Position numbers and translations under genes: made by a program. 64,000 nt of DNA from Platanthera guangdongensis (taxonomy: Eukaryota > Streptophyta > Magnoliopsida > Asparagales > Orchidaceae). Of this stretch, positions 32,614 through 42,765 are shown piece by piece; position 1 is the first letter of the stretch, and each line of letters starts with the position of its first letter. Under the pieces are notes generated by a model. It was given only the letters and a program-made list of their open reading frames with translations, did no database searches and was not told the origin of the DNA. Location: the NCBI GenBank assembly GCA_039583875.1, contig CM077151.1:106968609-107032608 (forward strand), read 5' to 3'.

Positions 32614-32681
32614 AGTGTGACTGTGGGAGGGGATTAATTGCTAGCTAGGTAGAAGTGTGACTGTGGGAGGGGATTAATTGC
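32614..32681 (+). repeat. 28-bp direct repeat at the LTR truncation point
   Basis: A 28-bp sequence starting AGTGTGACTGTGGGAGG occurs at 32614-32641 and 32654-32681, separated by 12 bp. It lies exactly at the broken LTR end. Confidence 0.85.
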
Positions 32682-33002
32682 ACTGGACTCACCGTACGGT
32701 GCTGCTGGGAATAGCCGCACAATAGCACAACAAACGTGTTTAAGCTGGGAAAAACTTGGACGGCTGCATCTTTGTAGATTGAGGGCTTGGAATTCACAGG
32801 AGAATCAGATGACAGGGCTTTGGGTGCTACTGCTAGTTGATGAAGGCTGGCGGCAGCACGGAGATGCGGCGGTGAAGACGGCAGAGCCGCTCGACATCTC
32901 ACCACCCAGCGGTTCCTTTTTCTGAAACGTAACTCTCGATTCCCAACATTATGGCTGCTCGTAGAATATAGGGGGGGGGGGTAAGATAAGAATATCCAAT
33001 GA
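32682..33002 (+). other. unassigned sequence
   Basis: Mixed composition with a G run near 32970-32981. An antisense ORF of 138 codons covers it but has no recognisable motif. Confidence 0.4.
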
Positions 33003-34989
33003 CCACGATTGTCCGATGGATATTTTAACATAACTTTAGAAATACAAGTCCAAAAAATCAAATAAAATAAATAAAATATATGAAAAATCGCGACGAACGT
33101 GATGGTGGTCTCCGATCATCCATCTGAGGATTCAAAAGCTATCGGTCTCTTTTACTATGATTCTTGGAGGACAATAAGCAGGAAGTTGTGTCAAGAGAAA
33201 GGAGCATGTATCTTGTTGTCATATATTTAGCATTTGTGTTGGGCGGGAGTGTTCTTCCGTAGTGTTTGTATTGCTTGCTTTTTCTTTATATCTAATGTGC
33301 TCTTCTTCTTCCTCCTTTGCAAAAAATCAAAAATCCATAGCCCCATGAATCTCTTACCGGATGAGATTATGATTTTGGTTTTCTTAGTTCATTATAGATA
33401 TATATAAATAATGATCTAGTATCTGACACTTATTTTGTACTTCGATTTATTTTACTTTTAATATGCCAATGTATACCTTAGCATTCTTGCATTAATAATA
33501 TATTTTTTAAAATCTAAATCTTTGTGCACATTTTTTATTTATAATCGATACTCAAAATTTGACATGAAGCCAGTTACATATTGAAGCTTGTATTTGGTTT
33601 GGTAACTGTCAATTGCTTTACTTCATAATTCCAATTTATTGATTGTTCAATGTTATATGTGGAGACTTGCAAGACATTTCTCAAAATATACAAACCTTTT
33701 TTCTTATACAAATTAACAACGTGATATATGAAGAGGGTTGTTTCTACTAATTTGAATAACAGTGGCTTGTATGTGGTTAGCTAGCCATCTTTAATGGTTG
33801 ATTCTTCTTGCCCGTTCATATGGCATAAATACTTAATTTTAGGAGTTCTTTATTTAGCAATGCCCCTTGTATGTCCCAATCTAACTTTTCAATTGACACG
33901 TTAGCAGTGCCCACTGACTCAACTTGCAAGATCATGACGATTGGTACACCATACCCGCTACAACGGCCACGATTGTCCGATAGATATTTTAACATAACTT
34001 CGGAAATACAAGTCCAGAAAGATCAAACAAAATACATAAAATATGTGAAAAATCGCGACGAACACGATGGTGGTCTCCGATCATCCATCCGAGGATTCAA
34101 AAGCTATCGGTCTCTTTTACTATGATTCTTGGAGGACAATGAGCAGGAAGTTGTGTGTGTGTGTGGGTGGGTGGGAGGGGGGGTTGCGAGAGGGGTGTGT
34201 GTTGTGTCAAAAGAAAGGAGCATGTATCTTGTAGTCATATATTTAGCATTTGTGTTGGGCGGTAGTGTTCTCCCGTAGTTTTTGTATTGCTTGCTTTTTC
34301 TTTATATCTAATGTGCTCTTCTTCTTCCTCCTTTTCTCCTTTGCAAAAAAAAAAAAAAATCCATAGCCGCATGAATCTCTTACCGTATGAGATTATGATT
34401 TTGGTTTTCTTAGTTCATTATAGATATATATAAATAATGATCTAGTATCTGACACTTATTTTGTACTTCAATTTATTTTACTTTTAATATGCCAATGTGT
34501 ACCTTAGCATTCTTGCATTAATAATATATTTTTTAACATTCAAATCTTTGTGCACATTTTTTATTTATAATCGATACTCAAAATTTGACATGAAGCCAGT
34601 TACATATTGAAGCTTATATTTGGTTTGGTAACTGTCAATTGCTTTACTTCATAATTCCAATTTATTGATTGTTCAATGTTATATGTGGAGACTTGCAAGA
34701 CATTTCTCAAAATATACAAACCTTTTTTCTTATACAAATTAACAACGTGATATATGAAGAGGGTTGTTTCTACTAATTTGAATAACAGTGGCTTGTATGT
34801 GGTTAGCTAGCCATCTTTAATGGTGGAATCTTCTTGCCCGTTCATATGGCATAAATACTTAATTTTAGGAGTTCTTTATTTAGCAATGCCCCTTGTATGT
34901 CCCAATCTAACTTTTCAATTGGCACGTTAGCAGTGCCCACTGACTCAACTTGCAAGATCATGACGATTGGTACACCATACCCGCTACAA
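33003..34989 (+). repeat. 1-kb tandem duplication
   Basis: Copy 1 is 33003-33963 and copy 2 is 33967-34989, head to tail with only 3 bp between. Both begin CCACGATTGTCCGAT and end ACACCATACCCGCTACAA. Copy 2 is longer, mainly from a GT/G-rich insertion at about 34152-34205 and an expanded A run. The unit is AT-rich and no gene is recognised in it. Confidence 0.93.
34165..34183 (+). other. G-quadruplex motif in copy 2
   Basis: GGGTGGGTGGGAGGGGGGG gives four G3 runs with one-base loops. It is absent from copy 1. Confidence 0.7.
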
Positions 34990-35345
34990 AAGACAATTCT
35001 GGAGAGCACTATCACCTTGAAATATCTATCCCGGACGATGCAACCGGGAGGCCCTTCCTGCAGTGTCCTTCCTCTTTATGGTCTTCCCAGGGTATCTCTT
35101 CCCAGAGATCCCTATCCTGAGCCGGCACCGTTTGGAAATACTATCTTAGTAATTCTCTCCCAGGTTGTCATTCATCTCCAAGACACTCATTTCTATGAAG
35201 GACAAGATGACGTAGACATGACCCAACAACTACAGCACCCCATGTGGCCTACACGATGCACACACATTAAATGCAGCTGCGATAGGTGCTGGGATTTTTG
35301 TGGCTAACATGGTCCCTGTGAAAACTATCTTGAGATCACTATATA
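34990..35345 (+). other. unassigned sequence after the duplication
   Basis: An ORF extends from copy 2 into this stretch to 35307, but it resembles nothing recognised. The stretch ends in an ATATAT run before the hairpin array. Confidence 0.4.
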
Positions 35346-35402
35346 TATATATAAATATACTAGCATCTTCGAACGGGCTCCGCCCGTTCTCGATGCGTCG
35401 CT

Positions 35403-35627
35403 GCGGGCTTCGCCCGCAACCAAGCGGGCTTCGCCCGCAACCAAGCGGGCTTCGCCCGCAACCAAGCGGGCTTCGCCCGCAACCAAGCGGGCTTCGCCCG
35501 CAACCAAGCGGGCTTCGCCCGCAACCAAGCGGGCTTCGCCCGCAACCAAGCGGGCTTCGCCCGCAACCAAGCGGGCTTCGCCCGCAACCAAGCGGGCTTC
35601 GCCCGCAACCAAGCGGGCTTCGCCCGC
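35403..35627 (+). repeat. 11-copy, 21-bp hairpin array
   Basis: GCGGGCTTCGCCCGC recurs every 21 bp from 35403 to 35613 without a visible mismatch, spaced by AACCAA. Each copy is a perfect stem (GCGGGC/GCCCGC) with a TTC loop. Variant hairpins flank the array at 35371-35389 and 35637-35652. Long ORFs on both strands here are artefacts of the repeat. Confidence 0.95.
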
Positions 35628-35777
35628 TTGGCATTCCGGCGGGCTTCGCCCGCTCCCCCCTGCGGGCTTCGCTCGCCCGGCTTAAAATTTTAAAGTTATT
35701 TATTAATTTTAAATTTTAATTTTCTGATTTTTTAAATAATTATTTAATAATTATTTAATGTCGGGGCTTCGCCCGCC

Positions 35778-35829
<52 letters not shown>

Positions 35830-35942
35830 TCGGGCTTCGCTCGCCCGGCATAAAATTTTAAAGTTTTTTATTAATTTTAAATTTTAATTTTCTGATTTTT
35901 AAATAAATATTTAATAATTATTTAATGCTGGGGCTTCGCCCG

Positions 35943-35979
<37 letters not shown>

Positions 35980-36116
35980 CGGGCTTCGCTCGCCCGGAAT
36001 AAAATTTTAAAATTTTAAAGTTATTTATTAATTTAAAATTTTAATTTTCTGATTTTTTAAAAGATTATTTAATATTTATTTAATTATTTAATAATAATAT
36101 ATATTATTTAATTTTC
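35628..36116 (+). repeat. three AT-rich modules separated by poly-C tracts
   Basis: A block of GGGCTTCGCTCGCCCGG followed by about 95 bp of TTAAATTTTAATTTTCTGAT-type sequence occurs three times (about 35663, 35832 and 35979). The modules are separated by C runs of about 46 (35783-35828) and 33 (35944-35977). Confidence 0.85.
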
Positions 36117-36400
36117 TGAAAGCCCCGATAGCCGCCCCCACGGCCTCACCACGCCGCCGCCGGCGTCCTGCGCGCCGCCGACCGGCGGGTTCGCCGCCCT
36201 CCGGCGAACCCGCCGGGTTGTCCGGCGGCGAGCGGGCAAGGCCACCGCCGGCGGTGGCCTTGCCCGCTCGCCGCCGGACAACCCCCGGCGGGTTCGCCGG
36301 AGGGTGGCGAACCCGCCGGTCGGCGGCGGGCAGGACGCCGGCGGCGGCGTGGTGAGGCCGTGGGGGCGGGATGCGGGAGGGGCGGCTATCGGGGGTTTCA
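36117..36400. repeat. 284-bp GC-rich near-perfect palindrome
   Basis: Arms meet at 36249/36250 (GCCACCGCCGGCGGTGGC). The ends match as TGAAAGCCCCGATAGCCG and TGAAACCCCCGATAGCCG; the right arm has about 16 extra bases. Nested shorter inverted repeats (GGCGGGTTCGCC/GGCGAACCCGCC) lie in each arm. It looks like a foldback element, but no target duplication is visible. Confidence 0.9.
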
Positions 36401-36550
36401 CCAAAATGAACAGTAATTTTTTTATGCTTTGGTTAATTGCAGGCCATTCTATATAGATCCAACGGGCAGAAGTAATTCTTTGGAGATCGGACGGTCCAGA
36501 TGCTTTTCATGGTGTGATCCAAATATGACTATTGTATTATATAATAAAGA

Positions 36551-36557
36551 TATATAC

Positions 36558-36632
<75 letters not shown>
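36551..36632. repeat. (TA)n microsatellite
   Basis: About 30 or more TA dinucleotides, preceded by imperfect ATATAC/ATATAA units. Confidence 0.95.
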
Positions 36633-36634
<2 letters not shown>

Positions 36635-37096
36635 CTGAAAGAAAGAAGGATCTGGACGGTGCACATGCCAGAATCCTAGCTTCTAATCTCTGGTTCTTAG
36701 AGGGGGATAACAGTCTTGGGCTGTGGTGATTCTTTCATTAATAAACAAGAAATTTTTGTCTCAATCTATTAATTTCTGTCTCTTTGCCGACCCTTCTTCA
36801 TCAGCCAGGCCATGGAGTTAGCAAATAGTACCCAGCCGACAACACACAAGCTCGCTAAATTTGAAATGCCTTTTTTATAATAGATTTTGTTTTGAACTGC
36901 TTGTTTAGTGGTCGAAGGTCAGATGAGAAAGCAGACATAGCCCGACTCTCTTTCAAGATGCAAGTTTATTTTACATTCTCTCTATTAATTTTCCAAAACT
37001 CCCTTGGTGTACGATCAAGGTCGGCAGCGGGAGCGAAAGCAGTCTTGAACGTGATGGTGGTCTCCTTTATGTTTTGAAATTACAAAAACCTCATCT
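36633..37096 (+). other. unassigned sequence with a mosaic segment
   Basis: No gene recognised. Positions 37009-37034 are an exact inverted copy of 39295-39320 inside the hAT transposase gene. Positions 37047-37065 match 33095-33113 (GAACGTGATGGTGGTCTCC) in the 1-kb duplication. Confidence 0.6.
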
Positions 37097-37199
37097 GTAA
37101 GTTTATATTTTATGGCATGCATGCACAAAATTGTTCACCTGTCACCTTCCTCAAGGGGGTTATTTTTGTGCATGCATGCTATGAAATATAAACTTATAC
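37097..37199. repeat. hairpin with about 34-bp arms
   Basis: The left arm (37097-37130, containing GGCATGCATGCACAAAA) pairs with the right arm (about 37163-37199, TTTTGTGCATGCATGCTATG) with a few mismatches around a 32-bp loop. It may be a small MITE or small-RNA hairpin. It ends just before the hAT insertion. Confidence 0.8.
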
Positions 37200-37203
37200 A
37201 AAG
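37196..37203 (+). repeat. 8-bp target-site duplication (left)
   Basis: ATACAAAG, matching ATACAAAC at 40034-40041 in seven of eight positions. Eight bases is the hAT signature. Confidence 0.8.
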
Positions 37204-40033
37204 TAGTGGTGCGCATAAAGCCCGGCGGGCCCGGGCTTTTCTGAACCGGGCCCGGGCCGGGCTTAACACTCTAACCGGGCCGGGCCGGGCAGGGCAGGGC
37301 TATGCTCCCTGGGGGGGGGGGGCCTGGTAAGGCCTCCCAGGCCGGCCCGAGCCGGGCCCAGGCTAAGCCCGACCCGGTTAATTTTTTTTTAAAATTGTTT
37401 TTTTTAATTCATAAAAAAAAATCAAAACATATGATTTACAAAAAAAAATAAAAAAAACACAACATCGCAATATTGAAAAATAAAATTTTTATTAATGTAA
37501 CAAAATTATACAAATTTAGAAATGTGCAAATATACAAAAATTTGGAAATTCTAAATTATTAAAAATTACAAATGACAAAAATTCTAAATTATTAAAAATT
37601 ACAAAATTACAAATGACAAAAATACAAGAAGTTGTCTAGTTTAAGTTGATCGCGTCCATCTCGTCTTCCATGTCCGACGACCTATCCTCGATCGCTGAAA
37701 TATGCTGCTTCCTCTTCATCGCATCCAGGTGGTCCTTGTAGCATATGCAGATCTCGAGCGATTCTTCGCTTAGTCGACTTCTCCGCTCGTTCAAAATCCT
37801 ACCACTAAGAGAAAAAACAGACTTCGAAGCTACCGTGCTAGCTTGGATCGTTAGTAAATCTCGGGCCATATAGGTCATAATAGGATATGTATTTACTTTA
37901 CCTTTCCACCATTTTAAAATATCAAAATTTTCTAATTCGTCCATGGACATAAAATCACGAAATTGTGTTTTTGTGTACAACCCTAATTCATTTAAACTAT
38001 TAGATGTTGTGCGCGCTTTTTTCCTAGAGGCTAACTCTAACATTTTATTTTTAAAACTAGTAGATGTTTTTGGTTGCGACACATCCTCTCGGGGCCGCGA
38101 TCCGTATAAATTATCGTAATAATTATAACATTCAGTAAAAATAGTGTTAAAATTTAAAATACTCAGATTATCTAAATCTGAATCAATTAGATTTATGCCT
38201 ATATTGTTATTTATTTCTTAATAAAATTTTCTACGCCGTCTACGCCGAAAAAAAGGATTCAAAGCGGCGGTGCATGAAAACATAACTGAGATTTCTCTAT
38301 AATATTTTAAAAATTTTCTTTCCATTATTTCTATTAATTCGCTCCATCCGGTGTGTTGTTTAAAATAATTTAATTTTTGTGAAATATTAACAATATTTTC
38401 AATAACTAGCGGGCTAGTAGGATAATATACGCCCGATAAACTATTTGTCGTCGTATAAAAAATTTCTAATAAATCCATGTAATGTTCTAAAATTGCCCAA
38501 TCAGACTCGGTTTATTCATGTTGACCTAACAAAGTATAAAATTCCATTAGTATTGTTTTTTGGCGAATCGCTCGTTTTAACATTATATACGTAAAGTTCC
38601 ATCTAATTGACATGTCAAATAGAGGTTTCAAAAATTTTTGACCTTGCCCGGTTACGAATTTTTTAAAATTTTGACGTTGTTGTTTAGAATTATAAATAAA
38701 TTGTAACATTAAACGTATTTTATTAGTGTATGGTTCCATATACGACAAATTATCTTGTACTACTAAATTTAAAACGTGACACGCGCAATGAGTATGAAAA
38801 AAAAGCGCCGTTTAACATAGGTTTCAAATCACGTTTTAACCACTCAATTGAGGTGGTATTATTTGTGTCGTTATCGAAAGAAATACTCATAATTTTATCT
38901 TTTATTTTAAATTCGCGCATATATTTTGAAATTATTTGGTAAATCGCCTCACCAGTGTGCGGGACTTCGAAACTTTCAAAACAAATTATTCGCTTATTTA
39001 GATCCCAGGAAACGGGATCGATCCAGTGACACGTTATAGACATATACGATAATCCTAATTTTATACTACTTGTCCAAACGTCGCTCGTTAAACTCACTCG
39101 ACCCTCAAATTTTTCAAAAAAATTAATTAAAGTTTGTTTTGCTTCTAAATAATATTTAAGTGCGTCGCGCCTAATTGAAGATCGACTTACTTGGTGATAT
39201 TTGGGTTGTAGCCCTTGGTGGATGTACTCGGTTTCTTCTTCGTTGTCGTAGTGGCTGAACGACAACCCATGTCTGGTGATGTTCTTCACCTGCAGCTCCC
39301 GCTGCCGACCTTGATCGTACGTCCAGATTTGTCCGGATGCCGATAATTGCGTCTGGGTCGACTCGGGAGGAGCTTGTTTGGCTGCGCAAGACTTAACGTG
39401 TCTTGCAAGTGTCGAGTTGCCAGCGATCGAAAGTAATTTTGAGCACTGTTTGCACCTCGCCTTTTGCTCCGCGCCGACTTGCAATAAGTCGAAATATTCC
39501 CAAACCGGCGCCGTACGCTTGTGGTCCACCACTTCGTGAGCGACGGATGATGAATAAGACGCCTGCGTTGACGACATATTCGAGAGAATAGAGATTAGAG
39601 AGAGAGAGGGTGGGGGATGAGGGGGTAGAAGAGGGAAAGAAGGAGGGGGGGGGGTGGGTTTATAGTTTTTTTTTTAAAAAATAAAAAAAAATATTTTTTA
39701 AATGGGCTGCAAATAGCAGCTAGGCTGCTATTTGCAGCCCATGTGGCAGCCAACGGCTCTTAGAGCCGTTGGAAACCTACGGCTCTAAGAGCCAGCCCGG
39801 GCTTAGCCCGGGCTTTTCCAGTCCCGGGCTAAGCCCGGTAACCGGGCTAAGCCCGGTAACCGGGCTTTCCCCGGCCCGGGCCGGGCCGGGCATTTGACCG
39901 ACAATGGGGCCCGGAAGGGCCCCATGGCCCGGCCTTGGCCCGAGGCGGGCTTGGCCCGGGACCGGGCCTGTCGGGCTTTTCACCGGGACGGGCCGGTCCG
40001 GCCCGGTGGGCCCGGTTTTTTAGGACACCCCTA
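37204..40033 (-). mobile_element. Ac-like hAT DNA transposon
   Basis: A 2.8-kb element with imperfect terminal inverted repeats (TAGTGGTGCGC left, TAGGGGTGTCC right when inverted), an 8-bp target duplication and a transposase gene on the minus strand. Both ends carry dense CCCGGGC-type subterminal motifs (37220-37375 and 39795-40020), the kind of site hAT transposases bind. The transposase is broken, so the copy is immobile without help. Confidence 0.9.
37636..39577 (-). pseudogene. hAT transposase, inactivated
   Basis: Enzyme that cuts and pastes the element. From the ATG at 39577 there is a BED zinc finger (CKQCSKLL to HVKSC, about residues 40-63), then the catalytic domain with SLTSDVWTS and SISFDNDTNN, which hold the two Asp residues. 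A frameshift at an A8 run near 38800 and stops near 38514 and 38219 break the middle. The C-terminal dimerisation region (38082-37636) is well preserved, but the catalytic Glu position reads Lys (ASTVASKSVFS). Three independent lesions plus a lost catalytic residue mean no activity. Confidence 0.88.
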
Positions 40034-40041
40034 ATACAAAC
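40034..40041 (+). repeat. 8-bp target-site duplication (right)
   Basis: ATACAAAC; see 37196-37203. Confidence 0.8.
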
Positions 40042-40630
40042 GTTCATGTAATTTCAAAAGATAGAGAGGTGCAACATGTAATTTTGCAAACTTAGTGGGG
40101 AGGTCCCGGTAAGCAACCCTAAATTCTCTTTACCTTCCTAAAACCTAGAAAGTTGAGATTCATTACTCTATTCTGAAGATACAAAGTATACTTTGATAAT
40201 CTTCCATTGATTGGTGCAGAGATAGTTAAAACTTATGCGGGGCTCTAGTTGCAAGGCCCTCACAACTGGATTATCTGGTTGGACTTCCATCCTTAACCCG
40301 CTTTGTTATGGACCAATATTTGCATGCCAGACTGGTAAAAATTTGATTTTTATGACTATAGAACAAACAAATTGTGAATATCAGTTTAAGTAGTTGAATA
40401 TGGTCTTAGAAGCAAGAAGTATTTTTTTAACTTAGTCCTGTGTTTTACGAGAGAGGAGAAAGATTGCATTTTTTTTTAAAAAAACTATACTTTAGGGGTT
40501 TGTGGTGTTTTGGTGGACCACTCATAGAATTTTTAATGGAAGAAAATTGTGATGTGAAGATATTTTAGATGATCAAAAGTAGTAGAATGCTTATATTTCA
40601 CAGGTGGTCACATAATAGAGATGTTTTACC
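40042..40630 (+). other. unassigned flanking DNA
   Basis: Moderately AT-rich, with no ORF or repeat of note. A GC-richer stretch near 40217-40325 could be an old exon, but no frame is open through it and no motif is recognised. Confidence 0.4.
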
Positions 40631-40800
40631 TGTCTGTGACAGTACATAGTTGAGAGGATTAAAACCAGAATAATATTATTAAGCACCATGTACTCATACT
40701 CATATATATAGAGTAAGGGAAAAAGCGTACAAATACTAAAATACCCTCATGAGGGTAAAATACAAACCACATAAAACAGACTTGATTTCAACTCTCCCCC
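40630..40800 (-). repeat. candidate 3' LTR of copia B
   Basis: On the minus strand CTTAAGGGGGAGAG (a polypurine tract) is followed by TGAAATCAAGTC at 40800. About 170 bp with a TATATATATGAG stretch follow. The far end is uncertain because the 5' LTR is not in the window. Confidence 0.5.
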
Positions 40801-40922
40801 TTAAGTCGAATGGTAGATATCTGTCATTCCGAGTCTATGGATATCATCCATAAGAATATCGCATCCTAAGCTCTTGGGGAAGACATCAGCCAACTGATCT
40901 TTGTAGTGAACGAAAGGAGTGA

Positions 40923-42293
40923 CTAAGTTTCTTTTTTCCAGATGGTTTTGATGAAATGACGATCGACCTCGACATGCTTAGTTATGTCATGTTGGACCGG
41001 ATTGTGAGCTATGCTGATAACAACTTTGTTGTCACAGAACAGAAAAATGAGAGCATCCTCTTGAAGGTCTAGTTTTTGCAATAAGGTGCGCAACCATAAA
41101 CCTTCACAGAGGCGTTGAGACATTGACCAGTACTCAGAGTCAGCACTAGATCTGACTACCACATTTTGCTTCTTGCTACGACACATGACCAAATTTCAAC
41201 CAACGAAGGTGCAATACCCCGTTGTAGATTTTCCGTCATCACGGCTTCCGGCCCAATCTGCGTCAGTAAAAACGTCAATCTTTAAATAGTTGTTCTTTGA
41301 AAACATCAGCCCCCGACCTGGAGCCTTCTTTAAGTATCGACTGTACCGTAGTACGCGGTATGCAACATCCTGATGTCTGATCCTTGGGGCATCCATATAC
41401 CTACTCAAGATTCCAAATTCATATGTGATGTCGGGACGAGTGTGTGAGAGGTATAAAAGCTTCCCCACCAATCTCTGATAACTTGAAGCAACCGTGCGAT
41501 CGCCATCACTATTTTCATCGATCCTATGGTTCTCCTCCATAGAGGTGTTCGCAGGAACACAACCAAACATCTCAGTCTCTGTTAACAAATCTATCACATA
41601 CTTACGTTGCGAGATGAAGATACCCTGATCAGAGCGAGTCACTTCAATTTCTAGGAAGTAGCGAAGCCTTCGCAAGTCCTTTACTTCAAACTCAGCTGAC
41701 AGAAGAGCCTTCAGCTTTGAGATTTCATCCGAGTCATCTCCGGTGATCACAATGTCATAAATATAGACAATAAGAACGACAATTTTTCCCTCATTCTTCC
41801 GGACAAACAATGTATGATCAGAATGTCCCTGTTTGTAGCCAAACTTTATCATAGCCTTGTGGAATCTGCCAAACCAAGCACTGGGCGATTGGTTTAGCCC
41901 GTACAAAGACTTCGTTAAGCGACAGACCAGTCCTTGTCCCCTCTTCACAAAACGTGGAGGAAATGTCATGTACACCTCTTCATCGAGGTCACCGTGCAAG
42001 AACACATATTTGACGTCCGATTGATGTAGATCCCAACCCAAGCACGCCTCACAAGATAGAATCACACGAACATAGTCAATCTTTGCTACCGGGGCAAAGG
42101 TCTCCTGGTAGTAGACTCCCTGAGTCTGGGCGTAACCACGAGCCACCAGACGGACTTTATATCGCTCAACTTTACCATCTTGATTTTTCTTAACGGAGAA
42201 GACCCACGTTGAACCGATGACTTTTTTGTCAGGAGGAATGAAAGAGACATCCAATGTGTGATTCTTATCCAAGACAGACATTTTCTCCTTCAT
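40923..42293 (-). pseudogene. copia B reverse transcriptase and RNase H
   Basis: RT occupies 42293-41196 (365 codons) and keeps most family motifs (VRLVARGYAQ, FLHGDLDEEVYM, LYGLNQSP). Its catalytic box reads YIYD instead of YVDD, removing a metal-binding Asp. A stop separates it from the RNase H segment 41192-40923, which has SSADSEYWSM, FLFCDNKV and KHVEVDRHFI. Replication enzymes of a dead element. Confidence 0.85.
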
Positions 42294-42765
42294 TGCTTAA
42301 GCCCATGCCGGAATGCAAATCGTCTCCTGCCACCTCTTAGAAATAGTGATGACGAACAAAGAAGATATAAAACCATGATGAAGTTGAGAAATGTGATTAT
42401 AAGCAACATGATTAGAGATATGGTGTTCCGTACATACAACCTTACCTCTTAGCACAACAATGAGAACATGCAGATCAGCATCAAAATCTGAGTCCAAAGA
42501 CGACACCGACAACAACGGAACAACGGAGGACTGTTTACCCGTTTGTCGGCAATGATATATATGAGGAAAAGGAGAGATGAGGGACGATTAGTGATATATG
42601 GGAGAAAACAACGTAGGTGTAGGTGACGAAGGGGTTGTAGGAGGAGTAGCTATGGTGGAAGACATGATAGGTGTAGAAGGAATCCGAGGGAGTGACACTG
42701 AATCGATGACATCGTTCTCCCCCTGACGAATGGAGTGAGTCGAATCCAAGTAGTAAGATTCCTCC

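Noticed and set aside
34897..35307. ORF of 136 codons as a possible host gene
   Set aside because: Half of it is the AT-rich duplication unit, also present in copy 1 without the continuation; no known motif.
35230..35719. Four overlapping ORFs with 7-residue repeats
   Set aside because: All are readings of the 21-bp hairpin array; no start context or flanking coding signal.
36429..36664. ORFs rich in Ile and Tyr on both strands
   Set aside because: They translate the TA microsatellite.
40217..40325. Possible host exon beside the hAT element
   Set aside because: No frame is open through it with a recognisable protein, and splice sites are not convincing.
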